Shown piece after piece: positions 7,311 through 15,490 of a stretch of 64,000 bases of DNA. The DNA is from Malonomonas rubra. Its GTDB lineage: Bacteria; Desulfobacterota; Desulfuromonadia; Desulfuromonadales; Geopsychrobacteraceae. The stretch covers positions 1 through 64,000 of the forward strand of contig NZ_QKAP01000121.1 of the NCBI RefSeq assembly GCF_003247215.1, in the 5' to 3' direction. Both the position numbers and the translations under genes were made by a program. Numbering within the stretch: position 1 is the first letter of the stretch; each line of letters begins with the position of its first letter. The notes beneath the pieces were generated by a model. The model was not told the origin of the DNA and ran no database searches. It saw only the letters and a list, made by a program, of their open reading frames with translations.

Positions 7311-8083
7311 CTACCTTCAGCCACTTTACGCTGTTTCCACATTGTTTCACGACGATAATCCCACCACCCACCATCAACCTCGGCCTGCAGGGTTTCCCCA
7401 ACGATCAGAAAGGTCAGGGCCGGTTTTTTGCTCGGATCATCTAGGTAAAAATAATCGAATCCGTCACAGGCGGCAACGATGCTGTCCAAGGTCGCTTCGA
7501 TAATCTTCTCTCCTGGCAGACCAAGCTTGTGCAGCAGGGCGATCGGCACGTCCTTACCATAGCCATTGCGCAATTTGGTCACCAATTCCTCCAGCGGCAA
7601 ATTGTTCATATAAATCAGTAAAGAAGCTCCAGGAGCAGCAAAGTCCTCCAATTTTGGAGCATCTTCTTTGTTGCCTAACGTTTTGGGCGAAAGTATAAGC
7701 GCCCGATCACAAACCGACGGCAAATCGAGCGTCCGCTTCAATTTCGCGGAAGCGGCGTTGGCTATACCAACACCGGCAATCACTTCAGCACGCTCGGCAA
7801 AATGATTGATGAGTCCCTGAAAAGGTGAATAAAAGGTCAGATCACCGGGAATCAAAAAAGCCACGGCTGAGGACTCAAGTTGCATTTCGAGAAGCGAAAG
7901 CAGTTCTGCAAAATCGTAGTCGAACGGAATCAGAATCTGTTTTCCTTGCAACAGTTCAGCAAACGTCTCATCGTAGGGAAGCGGCAGATACACGATTGTC
8001 GCCTTCTCCAGAGCTGCAGCCCCCTGCAGAGTCAGCATTTGCGGATCACCTGGTCCGGCACCGACAAAATAAACCTTATTCAC
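7307..8083 (-). CDS. SAM-dependent tetrapyrrole (precorrin-type) methylase family protein
   Basis: A 258-aa protein opening VYFVGAGPGDPQMLTLQG, the classic SAM-binding GAGPGDP loop of the CobA/CysG/CbiF superfamily. A second motif, IPGDLTFYSPFQGL near 95, resembles the GDP-x-FYS loop of C20-type precorrin methylases but reads GDL instead of GDP. I start at GTG 8083, with AAAGGAG 8 bases upstream, instead of the longer frame inside tlyA. It overlaps the tlyA stop by 8 bp and is coupled to the U32 gene. No other cobalamin or haem gene is near, so the substrate is uncertain. Confidence 0.78.
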   Translation of the reverse strand: MNKVYFVGAGPGDPQMLTLQGAAALEKATIVYLPLPYDETFAELLQGKQILIPFDYDFAELLSLLEMQLESSAVAFLIPGDLTFYSPFQGLINHFAERAEVIAGVGIANAASAKLKRTLDLPSVCDRALILSPKTLGNKEDAPKLEDFAAPGASLLIYMNNLPLEELVTKLRNGYGKDVPIALLHKLGLPGEKIIEATLDSIVAACDGFDYFYLDDPSKKPALTFLIVGETLQAEVDGGWWDYRRETMWKQRKVAEGR

Positions 8084-8819
8084 ACACCTGCTCCTTTTGC
8101 AGATAGATGAGAAACTCCCGATTACCTTTCGGGCCCATAATAGGGCTTTCTTCGACACCCAAGACTCGGCATTGCAACACGATGGCAAGCTGTTCAATCT
8201 TTTCGATAACCTGTTGATGCAGTTCTGGATCCTTGACCACCCCCCCTTTGCCAACCATTCCCTTACCGACTTCGAATTGCGGCTTTATTAGAGCGATAAC
8301 TGAGCCCTGCTTGGTCAGCAACGGCAAAGTGCTCGGCAACACCTTTGACAGGGAGATGAAGGATGCATCGATCACAGCAAGCGACGGCAAAGGATCCAAT
8401 TGATCCGCCGTCAGTGAACGGATATTACACCGTTCCATGTTGACCACCCGCCTATCTTCGCGCAGTTTCCACGCTAACTGCCCGTAACCGACATCAACAG
8501 CGTAGACCTTGGCTGCACCGTTTTGCAATAAGCAGTCGGTAAAACCACCGGTCGAGGCTCCGACGTCAATCGCCACCCGATCATAAATCTCGACCGGAAA
8601 GCTCCTGAGGGCCTTTTCCAGCTTTAAACCACCGCGAGATACGTACGGCAAATCCTCCCCCTTAAGGCGGATCTTTGCGTCGACATCAACACGGATTCCA
8701 GCCTTATCGATCCGATGATCATCAACAACGACTTTACCGGCCAAAATAAGCGCCCGCGCCCGTTCCCTAGAGGCAACAAGCCCGAGTTCCACAAGCAATT
8801 TATCGAGTCGTTCCTTCAT
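8076..8819 (-). CDS. tlyA: TlyA-family rRNA 2'-O-methyltransferase
   Basis: A 247-aa protein with an N-terminal S4 RNA-binding domain (about 1-62) and an FtsJ-like methyltransferase fold. The SAM-binding motif is AIDVGASTGGFTDCLL near 85-100, and a later segment reads SLAVIDASFISL. TlyA enzymes 2'-O-methylate cytidines in 16S and/or 23S rRNA; older annotations call them hemolysin A. It is the first gene of the tlyA-methylase-U32 run, whose neighbours overlap. The pseudogene upstream has its own terminator, so tlyA likely has a separate promoter in 8820-8898. Confidence 0.9.
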   Translation of the reverse strand: MKERLDKLLVELGLVASRERARALILAGKVVVDDHRIDKAGIRVDVDAKIRLKGEDLPYVSRGGLKLEKALRSFPVEIYDRVAIDVGASTGGFTDCLLQNGAAKVYAVDVGYGQLAWKLREDRRVVNMERCNIRSLTADQLDPLPSLAVIDASFISLSKVLPSTLPLLTKQGSVIALIKPQFEVGKGMVGKGGVVKDPELHQQVIEKIEQLAIVLQCRVLGVEESPIMGPKGNREFLIYLQKEQVCE

Positions 8820-8898
8820 GCTTACTCACAAACAATACCTACTTAACACCTTAACATAAGGTAATTTATCCTACCAAACAGGATAACTATCTCCCTAC

Positions 8899-8927
8899 AA
8901 AAAAGGGAGGCTTCCAGGCCTCCCTTT
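8899..8927 (-). terminator. Terminator of the decayed gene upstream of tlyA
   Basis: Perfect GGGAGGC/GCCTCCC stem extended by AAA/TTT, with a T run on the minus-strand side. It sits 20-50 bp after the stop codon of the pseudogene at 8948-9649 and shows that region was once an expressed gene. Confidence 0.8.
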
Positions 8928-8947
8928 ACAAGTTTCCTTTTAACAAA

Positions 8948-9649
8948 CTAACTCAAAAAGAAATATCTATTTTCTGAGAAAACCTCTTCAACCTCTGCAA
9001 TCGCTTCGCAAACTTCTTCTTCACTCAGGTCCAATGCAAAAGCCCCTTGACTGCCAGCCACTTCAATAGTGTTATCCGGGCTCCGCTGGCCAATCTCCAG
9101 TTTGCCACAGATAGGGTCAGAGAGATTGACTGTTGCCGTAAAACGGTAAATCGTCTATCCTCAACCCTCTCTTCTTCTACCGGAATTTTCAAATCATGAT
9201 TGATGCAGAGTCGTCCTTACCAATGAACAGTTAAAATTCCATTTATCAGGCACTGCAGCTCCGACAACCGCGGAAGAATAATTCTCCTCCAGTGTAGTAA
9301 AGTTCCCGCCCCCGAATAGACCTCCTCAATCTATACCCGATAGTTGTCAGCATTGTCATTATTTATGATCACTTTACTCAAGTGACTGAATAACCTGACC
9401 AGAAAAGCCTTTTCCTGGTCGACAATGGAAAACTTATGGGCAAGAATTAGTCAACCAATCGCACTACCGATCGAATCTTCCCAGAGCATCTTCTCAAGCA
9501 ACCCGTAGGATTTATTCATCCCCTTAAGACTTGCAGCAAGCACCAGACTACGAAAGGTACGCTCACAAACCACGGAGATCGCATGATCAAAGGTTTTGAT
9601 TTTACATGACATGCTGTAAAAGGCTTAGTTTACTATCTTTAACAGCCAT
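8948..9649 (-). pseudogene. Decayed protein gene of unknown family, broken by stops and frameshifts
   Basis: This 880-bp stretch without an intact gene holds a degraded minus-strand reading frame. From an ATG at 9610-9612 it reads MSCKIKTFDHAISVVCERTF, continues to an in-frame TGA, resumes with FLVRLFSHLSKVIINN, hits TAG, then shifts frame at least twice. It ends in a clean segment, IAEVEEVFSENRYFFLS, before TAG at 8948-8950. A possible earlier start at 9649 reads MAVKDSKLSLLQH in another frame. Joined, the pieces give about 215 residues. The terminator at 8899-8927 matches its end. I do not recognise the family. Confidence 0.6.
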
Positions 9650-9701
9650 GCAGATACAGCGGGGCCACTCGAAACCACCTCACCCAGACGGACATAATAA
9701 A

Positions 9702-10484
9702 TTAGTCACCATTTAACATTCGTCCGAACAGAGAACTTTCGCCTTTCTGATCTCCACCAGCAGTCGGAGCATGGGAGATAATCCGATCTGCTAAACGACT
9801 GAAGGGAAGACTCTGCAACCAAACCCGCCCAGTTCCACGTAGGGTGGTCAGAAACAACCCCTCTCCACCAAAAAGCATGCTTTTCAAACTGCCAGCGCGG
9901 TCGATACTGTATTCAATGCCAGACTCAAAGGCAACGACACATCCGGTATCTACCCGCAATGTTTCTCCTTGCAGATCCTTTTTGATGATGGTTCCGCAAG
10001 CATGAATAAAGGTCATTCCATCCCCTTGCAGTTTCTGCAAGACAAATCCTTCGCCACCGAAAAAACCAACCCCTAACCGCTTCTGAAATGCGATACCGAT
10101 ACTGGTTCCGGATGCGGCACACAGAAAGGAGTCCTTCTGACAAAGGATCTGGTTCCCGGGAACAGTCGCCAGATCAAGCGGGATAATCTTGCCTGGATAG
10201 GGTGCGGCAAAAGCAACATGCTGCCTCCCTGAACCGACATTGGTAAAGTGGGTCATAAAAACCGACTCCCCGGTCAACACCCGCTTCCCGGCACCAAGCA
10301 ATTTGCCGAACACTCCCTGCTCTGGCTCTGAGCCATCCCCCATCCGTGACTCGAAATTGATTCCTGCTTCCATGTAGGTCATGGCACCGGCTTCGGCGAT
10401 CACTGTTTCCTGTGGGTCAAGTTCAATTTCAACCATCTGCATATCATCACCGATGATCTGATAATCAACTTCATGACACTTCAT
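9702..10484 (-). CDS. AIM24 / TIGR00266 family protein
   Basis: A 260-aa protein of the AIM24 (TIGR00266) family, a beta-rich fold of unknown function found in bacteria and mitochondria. Family features are the opening [12 protein letters not shown], the glycine-rich repeats [19 protein letters not shown] near 147-165 and [17 protein letters not shown] near 215-231, and no signal peptide. The start at ATG 10484 ([10 protein letters not shown]) follows GGAGGAG; the extra 26 codons of the open frame lack a ribosome binding site. It lies 44 bp after lipB on the same strand. No enzymatic role should be assumed. Confidence 0.85.
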   Translation of the reverse strand: MKCHEVDYQIIGDDMQMVEIELDPQETVIAEAGAMTYMEAGINFESRMGDGSEPEQGVFGKLLGAGKRVLTGESVFMTHFTNVGSGRQHVAFAAPYPGKIIPLDLATVPGNQILCQKDSFLCAASGTSIGIAFQKRLGVGFFGGEGFVLQKLQGDGMTFIHACGTIIKKDLQGETLRVDTGCVVAFESGIEYSIDRAGSLKSMLFGGEGLFLTTLRGTGRVWLQSLPFSRLADRIISHAPTAGGDQKGESSLFGRMLNGD

Positions 10485-10528
10485 CGTCTCCTCCACCCGC
10501 TGAAAAACGAAAACAGGTTTAAACTTTA

Positions 10529-11188
10529 TCAGGCTTTTGGTTGATATGAGAAAGTCGTGCAAAATTTACTGACGAAATATTGTTTCAATTCATCCATATC
10601 CACTGGGCTACCTAATTCACGTACTATCGAGGTAACAGTTTCTTGAGGACGGCCACAGGGAACTATCAGCCCGAAAGTTTTCAAATCATTATTCACATTC
10701 AAAGCGATGCCGTGCATGGAACACCATTTTTTGACCGCGATACCAAAGCTGCAGATTTTCCCCCCATTCACCCATACACCCGGCTCTCCTTTTTTCAAAA
10801 CCCCTTCCAGACCGTATTCATGCAAGACCGCAACAACCACTTTGAGTAATGAGTCAGCATACCAACGCAAATCCTTTTTCTTTAAGACAACAATCGGATA
10901 TGCAACAAACTGGCCCGGTTCATGCGCGGTAGCCAGCCCTCCCCGGTTAATGTTTTTTAGTTCGACTCCTGAACTATTAAATTCACTCTGCGGGATTTTA
11001 AGATCCTCGACCGACCCTCGGCGACCGAGAGTGACAACCGCCGGATGCTCTACCATAACGAGGGTGTCAGGCCGCTGGCCCGCCTGGAGTTCAAGAAGCA
11101 AACGGTTTTGCCGCTCAAAAGACTGCTCATATTTAAGCAGACCCCAATCTTCGACGATTAACGGAGTCGGAGTATCTGATAAATTCAT
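10529..11188 (-). CDS. lipB: Octanoyltransferase LipB
   Basis: A 219-aa LipB, which transfers octanoyl from acyl carrier protein to lipoyl domains, the first step of lipoate synthesis. The family acyl-binding block reads [17 protein letters not shown], and the catalytic Cys lies in [15 protein letters not shown]. The Lys motif is [24 protein letters not shown]-type (Lys near 148). The usual HGPGQ is HEPGQ here, a Gly-to-Glu change. All other motifs are present, so I still call it LipB. No lipA lies in the window. A tRNA terminator separates it from the upstream tRNA-Val. Confidence 0.88.
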   Translation of the reverse strand: MNLSDTPTPLIVEDWGLLKYEQSFERQNRLLLELQAGQRPDTLVMVEHPAVVTLGRRGSVEDLKIPQSEFNSSGVELKNINRGGLATAHEPGQFVAYPIVVLKKKDLRWYADSLLKVVVAVLHEYGLEGVLKKGEPGVWVNGGKICSFGIAVKKWCSMHGIALNVNNDLKTFGLIVPCGRPQETVTSIVRELGSPVDMDELKQYFVSKFCTTFSYQPKA

Positions 11189-11204
11189 TATTTTAAACCT
11201 GAAA

Positions 11205-11242
11205 ATAAAACAGGGAGTTCACGCATCGCGTAACTCCCTGTT
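11205..11242 (-). terminator. Terminator of tRNA-Val(CAC)
   Basis: CAGGGAGTT pairs with AACTCCCTG around a short loop; on the minus strand it is followed by TTTTATTTT. It begins a few bases after the tRNA 3' end. Confidence 0.8.
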
Positions 11243-11247
11243 GAATC

Positions 11248-11322
11248 TGGTGGGCGGTACTGGGATTGAACCAGTGACCCTTCGCGTGTGAGGCGAATGC
11301 TCTCCCGCTGAGCTAACCGCCC
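11248..11322 (-). tRNA. tRNA-Val (anticodon CAC)
   Basis: 75 nt with a GGGCGGT/ACCGCCC acceptor stem, the GGTTCAATCC T arm, and the anticodon loop CTCACAC on a TTCGC/GCGAA stem, giving CAC (reads GUG). The 3' CCA is encoded. It has its own promoter and terminator. Confidence 0.95.
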
Positions 11323-11335
11323 TGATGGGATGAAT

Positions 11336-11364
11336 TTTATAGCAATATCATATCGAGGTGTCAA
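11336..11364 (-). promoter_or_regulatory. Sigma-70 promoter of tRNA-Val(CAC)
   Basis: On the minus strand a consensus TTGACA (11359-11364), a 17-bp spacer and TATAAA (11336-11341), placed 13 bp before the mature tRNA 5' end. Confidence 0.82.
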
Positions 11365-11390
11365 CAAACGATTACAGCATACTAAAAAAC

Positions 11391-11942
11391 CTAAGGAAAT
11401 GAATCCGGGTTCTTTTTCTGATCAACATAAATCGCCTTCGCCCTACGATAACCGGCTTCTGTAACCAGCGCCTTATCTAAAATTGTCTCGACAACATGTT
11501 GCGGCTTGCCTGTAACCACCTCGGCAAGATTAACCAGCGCATCGGCATCCCACAGAATTCGGAATTCTGGAGAATCAACACCGGCCGGAGTATGGTGATT
11601 TGCTACCAGTTCACAAATCTGCTCAACGAATCGACTTTCGGCACCGATATTGGCCAGTAGCATGCTGGCAACATGTGGACCCTCCTTTTCCTGTAGTTTA
11701 CCATCACAACGACCATATTTCCGTTCCGCTTCAGGGATACCAATATCGTGCAGATAGGCTGCAGTCAATGTTAATACCGGTTCGGCATCTATATACTTCA
11801 ACAGAGCTTTTGCGTGTTTGTGCACTTCATGAGCATGGGATATCCGTCGTGCATCGGATGCAAAATATGCTTCCATCGCTCGTTGGACCTGCTCGAGAAA
11901 CTGCACATCTTTTTCACCAAGATTCACCAAATTGAAGCCCAC
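11391..11942 (-). CDS. HD domain phosphohydrolase
   Basis: A 183-aa HD-superfamily protein. The metal-binding pattern is His near 38 (RISHAHEVHKHAK), His-Asp in AAYLHDIGIP near 66, the second histidines in LVANHHTP near 115, and Asp in ILWDADALVNL near 130. Such proteins hydrolyse phosphate esters of nucleotides or other metabolites; the substrate is not readable. The start is GTG 11942, with GTGAGGA upstream and the stop of the thioesterase gene 9 bp before it. It probably forms the tail of a ugd-thioesterase-HD operon. Confidence 0.82.
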   Translation of the reverse strand: MGFNLVNLGEKDVQFLEQVQRAMEAYFASDARRISHAHEVHKHAKALLKYIDAEPVLTLTAAYLHDIGIPEAERKYGRCDGKLQEKEGPHVASMLLANIGAESRFVEQICELVANHHTPAGVDSPEFRILWDADALVNLAEVVTGKPQHVVETILDKALVTEAGYRRAKAIYVDQKKNPDSFP

Positions 11943-11951
11943 GAAGTTTCC

Positions 11952-12368
11952 TCACCGGTCAAGGACAAACACTTTTGCTGTTGCTTCAGCGTAAAGGCTG
12001 TCATCAATCTTCAGCTGCGCCGAAGCCTGCCAGACTTTTCGGCTGCAGTCTTCCAGCCGTCCGGTCACCACAACCTGAGCCTCGACCGGCACCGGTTTAC
12101 GGTAGCGGACCTGCAACTCAGCAGTAACGCACCGATCAGCTTTTGCCCGGCAAGCATAAATACAAGCCTCATCGAGCAAAGAGGCGATGATCCCGCCATG
12201 TATCACCCCCTTCCAACCCTGATAGTCGGAAGACAACTGCAAAACCGCGTAACTGGCACCTTGGCTATTATCTGTCGTAAAATCTGCCTGTAAGCCAATA
12301 AGGTTCTTCGGTCCACAAACGAAGCATCCGGAATCGGCTTCAACCTCCTGTTTTGCGGCCTCACTCAT
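11952..12368 (-). CDS. PaaI-type hotdog-fold thioesterase
   Basis: A 138-aa single hotdog domain. The active-site region is WKGVIHGGIIASLLDEACIY, with the conserved HGG followed by the catalytic-type Asp/Glu. An N-terminal CFVCGPKNLIGLQ stretch is common in this group. It would hydrolyse an acyl-CoA thioester of unknown chain. I start at ATG 12368 (MSEAAKQEV), which overlaps the ugd stop by 8 bp (ATGAGTGA), not at the longer frame that runs 26 codons into ugd. The overlap suggests coupled translation, though no pathway link with UDP-sugar synthesis is evident. Confidence 0.84.
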   Translation of the reverse strand: MSEAAKQEVEADSGCFVCGPKNLIGLQADFTTDNSQGASYAVLQLSSDYQGWKGVIHGGIIASLLDEACIYACRAKADRCVTAELQVRYRKPVPVEAQVVVTGRLEDCSRKVWQASAQLKIDDSLYAEATAKVFVLDR

Positions 12369-13704
12369 CGGATAAGCGCCCAACGCCGTAATACTCAAAA
12401 CCTTCTTGACGGATATATTCAGGATCGTACTGATTTCGGCCATCAAAAATAATCTGCTGTTTCATCGAGCGGCTCATGGCAGCCAGATCGGGATTGCGGA
12501 ACGGTCTCCACTCGGTAACCAGCAACATTGCGTCAGCCGACTGCAAAGCTTCATATTGGTTAGCGACCAGTTGCAGATTACCTTTTTCGAACCACTCCGC
12601 TGGCAACTCTTGCTCGGCAGTTTCCATAGCTACTGGATCGTAGGCCAACACCTTGGCACCGGAGGTAATCAAATCGGCGAGTAGAATTTTGGCTGGCGCT
12701 TCTCTCATATCGTCGGTTCCCGGTTTGAATGACAAGCCCCAAACCCCGAACACCATCCCCGAGAGATCTTCGCCAAACCGCTTTGCTAGTTGACGGCCGA
12801 ACCATTTCTTCTGTTCTTGATTCCGTCGTTCGACGGACAACAGCAATTGTGGTTCGAAATCAACATCATGTGCCATACGGATCAACGCCTGAACATCCTT
12901 TGGAAAGCAGGAACCGCCATACCCACAACCTGGGTAAATAAAAGAAAAGCCGATTCGCGAATCGGAACCGATCCCTCGGCGCACATTTTCCACATCGACA
13001 CCCAGCAACTCGCAAAGATTGGAAATCTCGTTGATGAAGGAAATTTTTGTTGCCAGCATCGAATTAGCTGCGTACTTGGTCATTTCTGCGTCGCGCACCC
13101 CCATAAACATGGTCCGTTCATGGTTCCGGTTAAACGGTGCATAGAGTTGCCGCATCAGTTCACAAGCCTTCTCGCTGTCACTGCCAACGATAATCCGGTC
13201 AGGCTTCATGAAATCGTCGATCGCCGCCCCTTCTTTAAGAAACTCGGGGTTACTGACCACGTCAAACGCGATTTGAAGGTTGCGTTTCTCCAACTCCTCC
13301 AAAACTGTAGCCCGGACCAGATCTGCCGTACCAACCGGCACCGTCGATTTATCAACAATAACACAATAATCGGTCATCAACTGACCAATCTGGCGTGCAA
13401 CAGCCTGAACATATTTGAGATCGGCTGAGCCGTCTTCATCAGGAGGTGTTCCGACAGCAATGAAGTAGATCTTGGAATCAGCCATCGCCTCGGCAAGGCT
13501 GGTCGTGAACAGCAATCGATCTTCAGCGTGGTTCCGCAGGACCATTGATTCAAGCCCGGGCTCGTAAATCGGCAGTTGACCCTGTATCAATCCAGCAATC
13601 TTATTTTCGTCAATATCAACGCAATAAACCCGATTACCCATTTCAGCGAAACAAGTACCGCTTACCAGACCGACATAACCGGTCCCAACCACCGTCAAAT
13701 TCAT
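12361..13704 (-). CDS. ugd: UDP-glucose 6-dehydrogenase
   Basis: A 447-aa UDP-sugar dehydrogenase, full length. The N-terminal Rossmann motif is VVGTGYVGLVSGTCFAE (about 5-21). The central region shows FLKEGAAIDDF and the catalytic cysteine motif GCGYGGSCFPKDV, with Cys near 265. It oxidises UDP-glucose to UDP-glucuronate in two NAD-dependent steps, feeding envelope polysaccharide or lipid A modification. A UDP-N-acetyl-sugar substrate is possible but less likely given overall similarity to Ugd. It is separated from the upstream tRNA-Arg by that tRNA's terminator. Confidence 0.92.
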   Translation of the reverse strand: MNLTVVGTGYVGLVSGTCFAEMGNRVYCVDIDENKIAGLIQGQLPIYEPGLESMVLRNHAEDRLLFTTSLAEAMADSKIYFIAVGTPPDEDGSADLKYVQAVARQIGQLMTDYCVIVDKSTVPVGTADLVRATVLEELEKRNLQIAFDVVSNPEFLKEGAAIDDFMKPDRIIVGSDSEKACELMRQLYAPFNRNHERTMFMGVRDAEMTKYAANSMLATKISFINEISNLCELLGVDVENVRRGIGSDSRIGFSFIYPGCGYGGSCFPKDVQALIRMAHDVDFEPQLLLSVERRNQEQKKWFGRQLAKRFGEDLSGMVFGVWGLSFKPGTDDMREAPAKILLADLITSGAKVLAYDPVAMETAEQELPAEWFEKGNLQLVANQYEALQSADAMLLVTEWRPFRNPDLAAMSRSMKQQIIFDGRNQYDPEYIRQEGFEYYGVGRLSDE

Positions 13705-13727
13705 CCTGATTTCTCCAAACTGAAATG

Positions 13728-13753
13728 AGAAATGGGCTACAAATGTAGCCCAT
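13728..13753 (-). terminator. Terminator after tRNA-Arg(CCT)
   Basis: ATGGGCTAC/GTAGCCCAT stem with an AAAT-type loop, followed on the minus strand by TTTCTCATTTC. The T run is interrupted, so termination may be partial. Confidence 0.6.
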
Positions 13754-13767
13754 TATTTCTGTATTGT

Positions 13768-13844
13768 TGGCGACCCCGGGAGGATTCGAACCTCCGACCT
13801 TCACCTTAGGAGGGTGCCGCTCTATCCAGCTGAGCTACGGGGCC
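13768..13844 (-). tRNA. tRNA-Arg (anticodon CCT)
   Basis: 77 nt: acceptor GGCCCCG/CGGGGTC, D arm TAGCTCAGCTGGATAGAGC, anticodon loop CTCCTAA giving CCT (reads AGG), T arm GGAGGTTCGAATCCTCC, encoded CCA. The top pair of the anticodon stem is a G-A mismatch. Confidence 0.95.
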
Positions 13845-13853
13845 ATCGGCACG

Positions 13854-13882
13854 CTTATACCGCGGCAAGGCTGTTTTTTCAA
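13854..13882 (-). promoter_or_regulatory. Sigma-70 promoter of tRNA-Arg(CCT)
   Basis: TTGAAA (13877-13882), 17-bp spacer, TATAAG (13854-13859), ending 9 bp before the tRNA 5' end, on the minus strand just after the apt stop codon. Confidence 0.75.
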
Positions 13883-13901
13883 GCTCTTACTGAAACAGTC
13901 G

Positions 13902-14417
13902 TTAGAACTTTAGCAGGCTAAACACCTTACCTTCTGGCAGTTTTTCCCGACCGTTCAAAAATTCCAATTCGGCCATAAAGGCACACTCGTGGATCTCGGC
14001 ACCGAACTGTTTCACCAAGTCAACAACCGCCGCCATAGTACCGCCGGTGGCCAGCAAGTCATCGGCAATGATCACCTTGTCGCCAGGTTTGAATGCATCT
14101 TCGTGAATTTCCAGCGTGTCAGACCCATATTCCAGTTCATAGCTGATACTACGGGTGTTGTAGGGAAGCTTTCCTGGTTTACGCACCAAGGTGATACCGG
14201 TACCCAATTTATACGCCAATGCCGAACCGAGGATGAAACCGCGGGCTTCAATCCCGACGATCTGATCTATTTTTTCACCAACGTAACGGTGCGCCAACAG
14301 ATCAACCATCCGGTGGAAACTTTTGGCATCGGACAGTAAAGTTGTTATATCTTTAAAAACAATCCCTTTTTTGGGAAAATCGGGAATGTCACGAATAATG
14401 TCTTTTAACTGATCCAT
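13902..14417 (-). CDS. apt: Adenine phosphoribosyltransferase
   Basis: A 171-aa enzyme that salvages adenine to AMP using PRPP. The PRPP-binding motif [16 protein letters not shown] lies near 119-134. The N-terminal [18 protein letters not shown] and the [18 protein letters not shown] segment are typical of Apt rather than of other phosphoribosyltransferases. Length is normal. It lies 15 bp after rpoS with AGGAGT upstream of its ATG, so it likely shares the rpoS transcript. The link to rpoS is positional. Confidence 0.93.
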   Translation of the reverse strand: MDQLKDIIRDIPDFPKKGIVFKDITTLLSDAKSFHRMVDLLAHRYVGEKIDQIVGIEARGFILGSALAYKLGTGITLVRKPGKLPYNTRSISYELEYGSDTLEIHEDAFKPGDKVIIADDLLATGGTMAAVVDLVKQFGAEIHECAFMAELEFLNGREKLPEGKVFSLLKF

Positions 14418-14432
14418 GTCAACTCCTGGTTA

Positions 14433-15428
14433 TTAGTCCTTCTCTTCGTTCAATACACGCTCTTCCAAAGTCTTACGTAGTTTGGCCAGACTTTTCGCTT
14501 CAATTTGCCTGATTCTCTCACGTGTTACCCCAAACTGCTGGCCGATGGTATCCAGAGTCTGCGGCTCACGATCATCCAGACCGAAACGTAACGCCAGAAT
14601 TTCTTTCTCGTTATCCGTCAACTCATCCATCCATTCGAGCACATGAGCAAAACGGTCCAAATCCTCAATCATATTGCCCGGGTTGATCACGTTTTTATCT
14701 TCGATAGTGTCGATCAAACTGTAATCGTTGTTATCCCCCATAGGGTGCTCGATCGAATAGGTCTTTTTCAGCAGAATCATCATTCGTCTCACATAAGCGA
14801 CTTCCGTATCCATCGCTTCGGCAACCTCCTCTAGGGTTGGGTCGCGCTTGAGTCGCTGAACCAGTTCCCGACTCACCTTGACCAAACGATTGATGTCATC
14901 TGCCACATGGACCGGCAGTCGAATCGTCCGGCTCTGATTTACCAGCGCCCGCTCGATCGACTGACGTACCCACCAGGTCGCGTAAGTCGAGAAACGGCAG
15001 CCCTTGCTGACCTTAAACTTCTCGACCGCCTTGATCAGACCCATGTTGCCTTCTTCGATAAGGTCAAGAAATGGCAGGCCCCGGTTCATATACCGCTTGG
15101 CAATCTTCACCACCAACCGCAAGTTCGACTCGATCATCCGCGCACGTGCAGCCTCATCACCTTGAGCTATAAGCCCGGCCAGTTCGCGCTCATCCTCAGC
15201 GGTCAGCAACTTACTTTTCTGAATTTCCTTCAGATACAGCTTAATTGCATCGGCAGCGACGTACTCTTCTTTATAGTTGGTGCTATCGGAAGAATCGGAA
15301 TCATCCTCTTCATCCTCTTCATCATCACCGGAATTTTCAGGAGCCTCGACAACAGAAAAACCATCTAGGTCATTCTCGTTCTCTGAGCCAAGGTCACTGC
15401 GGTCATACTCTGATGTCATTTCATCCAT
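14433..15428 (-). CDS. rpoS: RNA polymerase sigma factor RpoS
   Basis: A 331-aa sigma-70 family group 2 factor. A very acidic N-terminus (about 35-52, mostly Asp, Glu and Ser) precedes region 1.2 ([20 protein letters not shown]). Region 2 has [18 protein letters not shown], region 3 follows, and the region 4 helix-turn-helix is [20 protein letters not shown] near 293-312. I call it RpoS over RpoD because of size, lack of the long 1.1 and non-conserved region, and its place after surE-pcm-yqaA-nlpD, as in gammaproteobacteria. ATG 15428 follows GGGGAGGG. It would direct stationary-phase and stress transcription. Confidence 0.93.
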   Translation of the reverse strand: MDEMTSEYDRSDLGSENENDLDGFSVVEAPENSGDDEEDEEDDSDSSDSTNYKEEYVAADAIKLYLKEIQKSKLLTAEDERELAGLIAQGDEAARARMIESNLRLVVKIAKRYMNRGLPFLDLIEEGNMGLIKAVEKFKVSKGCRFSTYATWWVRQSIERALVNQSRTIRLPVHVADDINRLVKVSRELVQRLKRDPTLEEVAEAMDTEVAYVRRMMILLKKTYSIEHPMGDNNDYSLIDTIEDKNVINPGNMIEDLDRFAHVLEWMDELTDNEKEILALRFGLDDREPQTLDTIGQQFGVTRERIRQIEAKSLAKLRKTLEERVLNEEKD

Positions 15429-15490
15429 TTTGCCCTCCCCGAATAAATAGCATCGGCATATTTAATCGCAGTCTAGGGGATGAAGAAAGC

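Noticed and set aside
12790-13428. 212-codon plus-strand open frame opposite ugd
   Set aside because: Antisense shadow of ugd with no recognisable domain.
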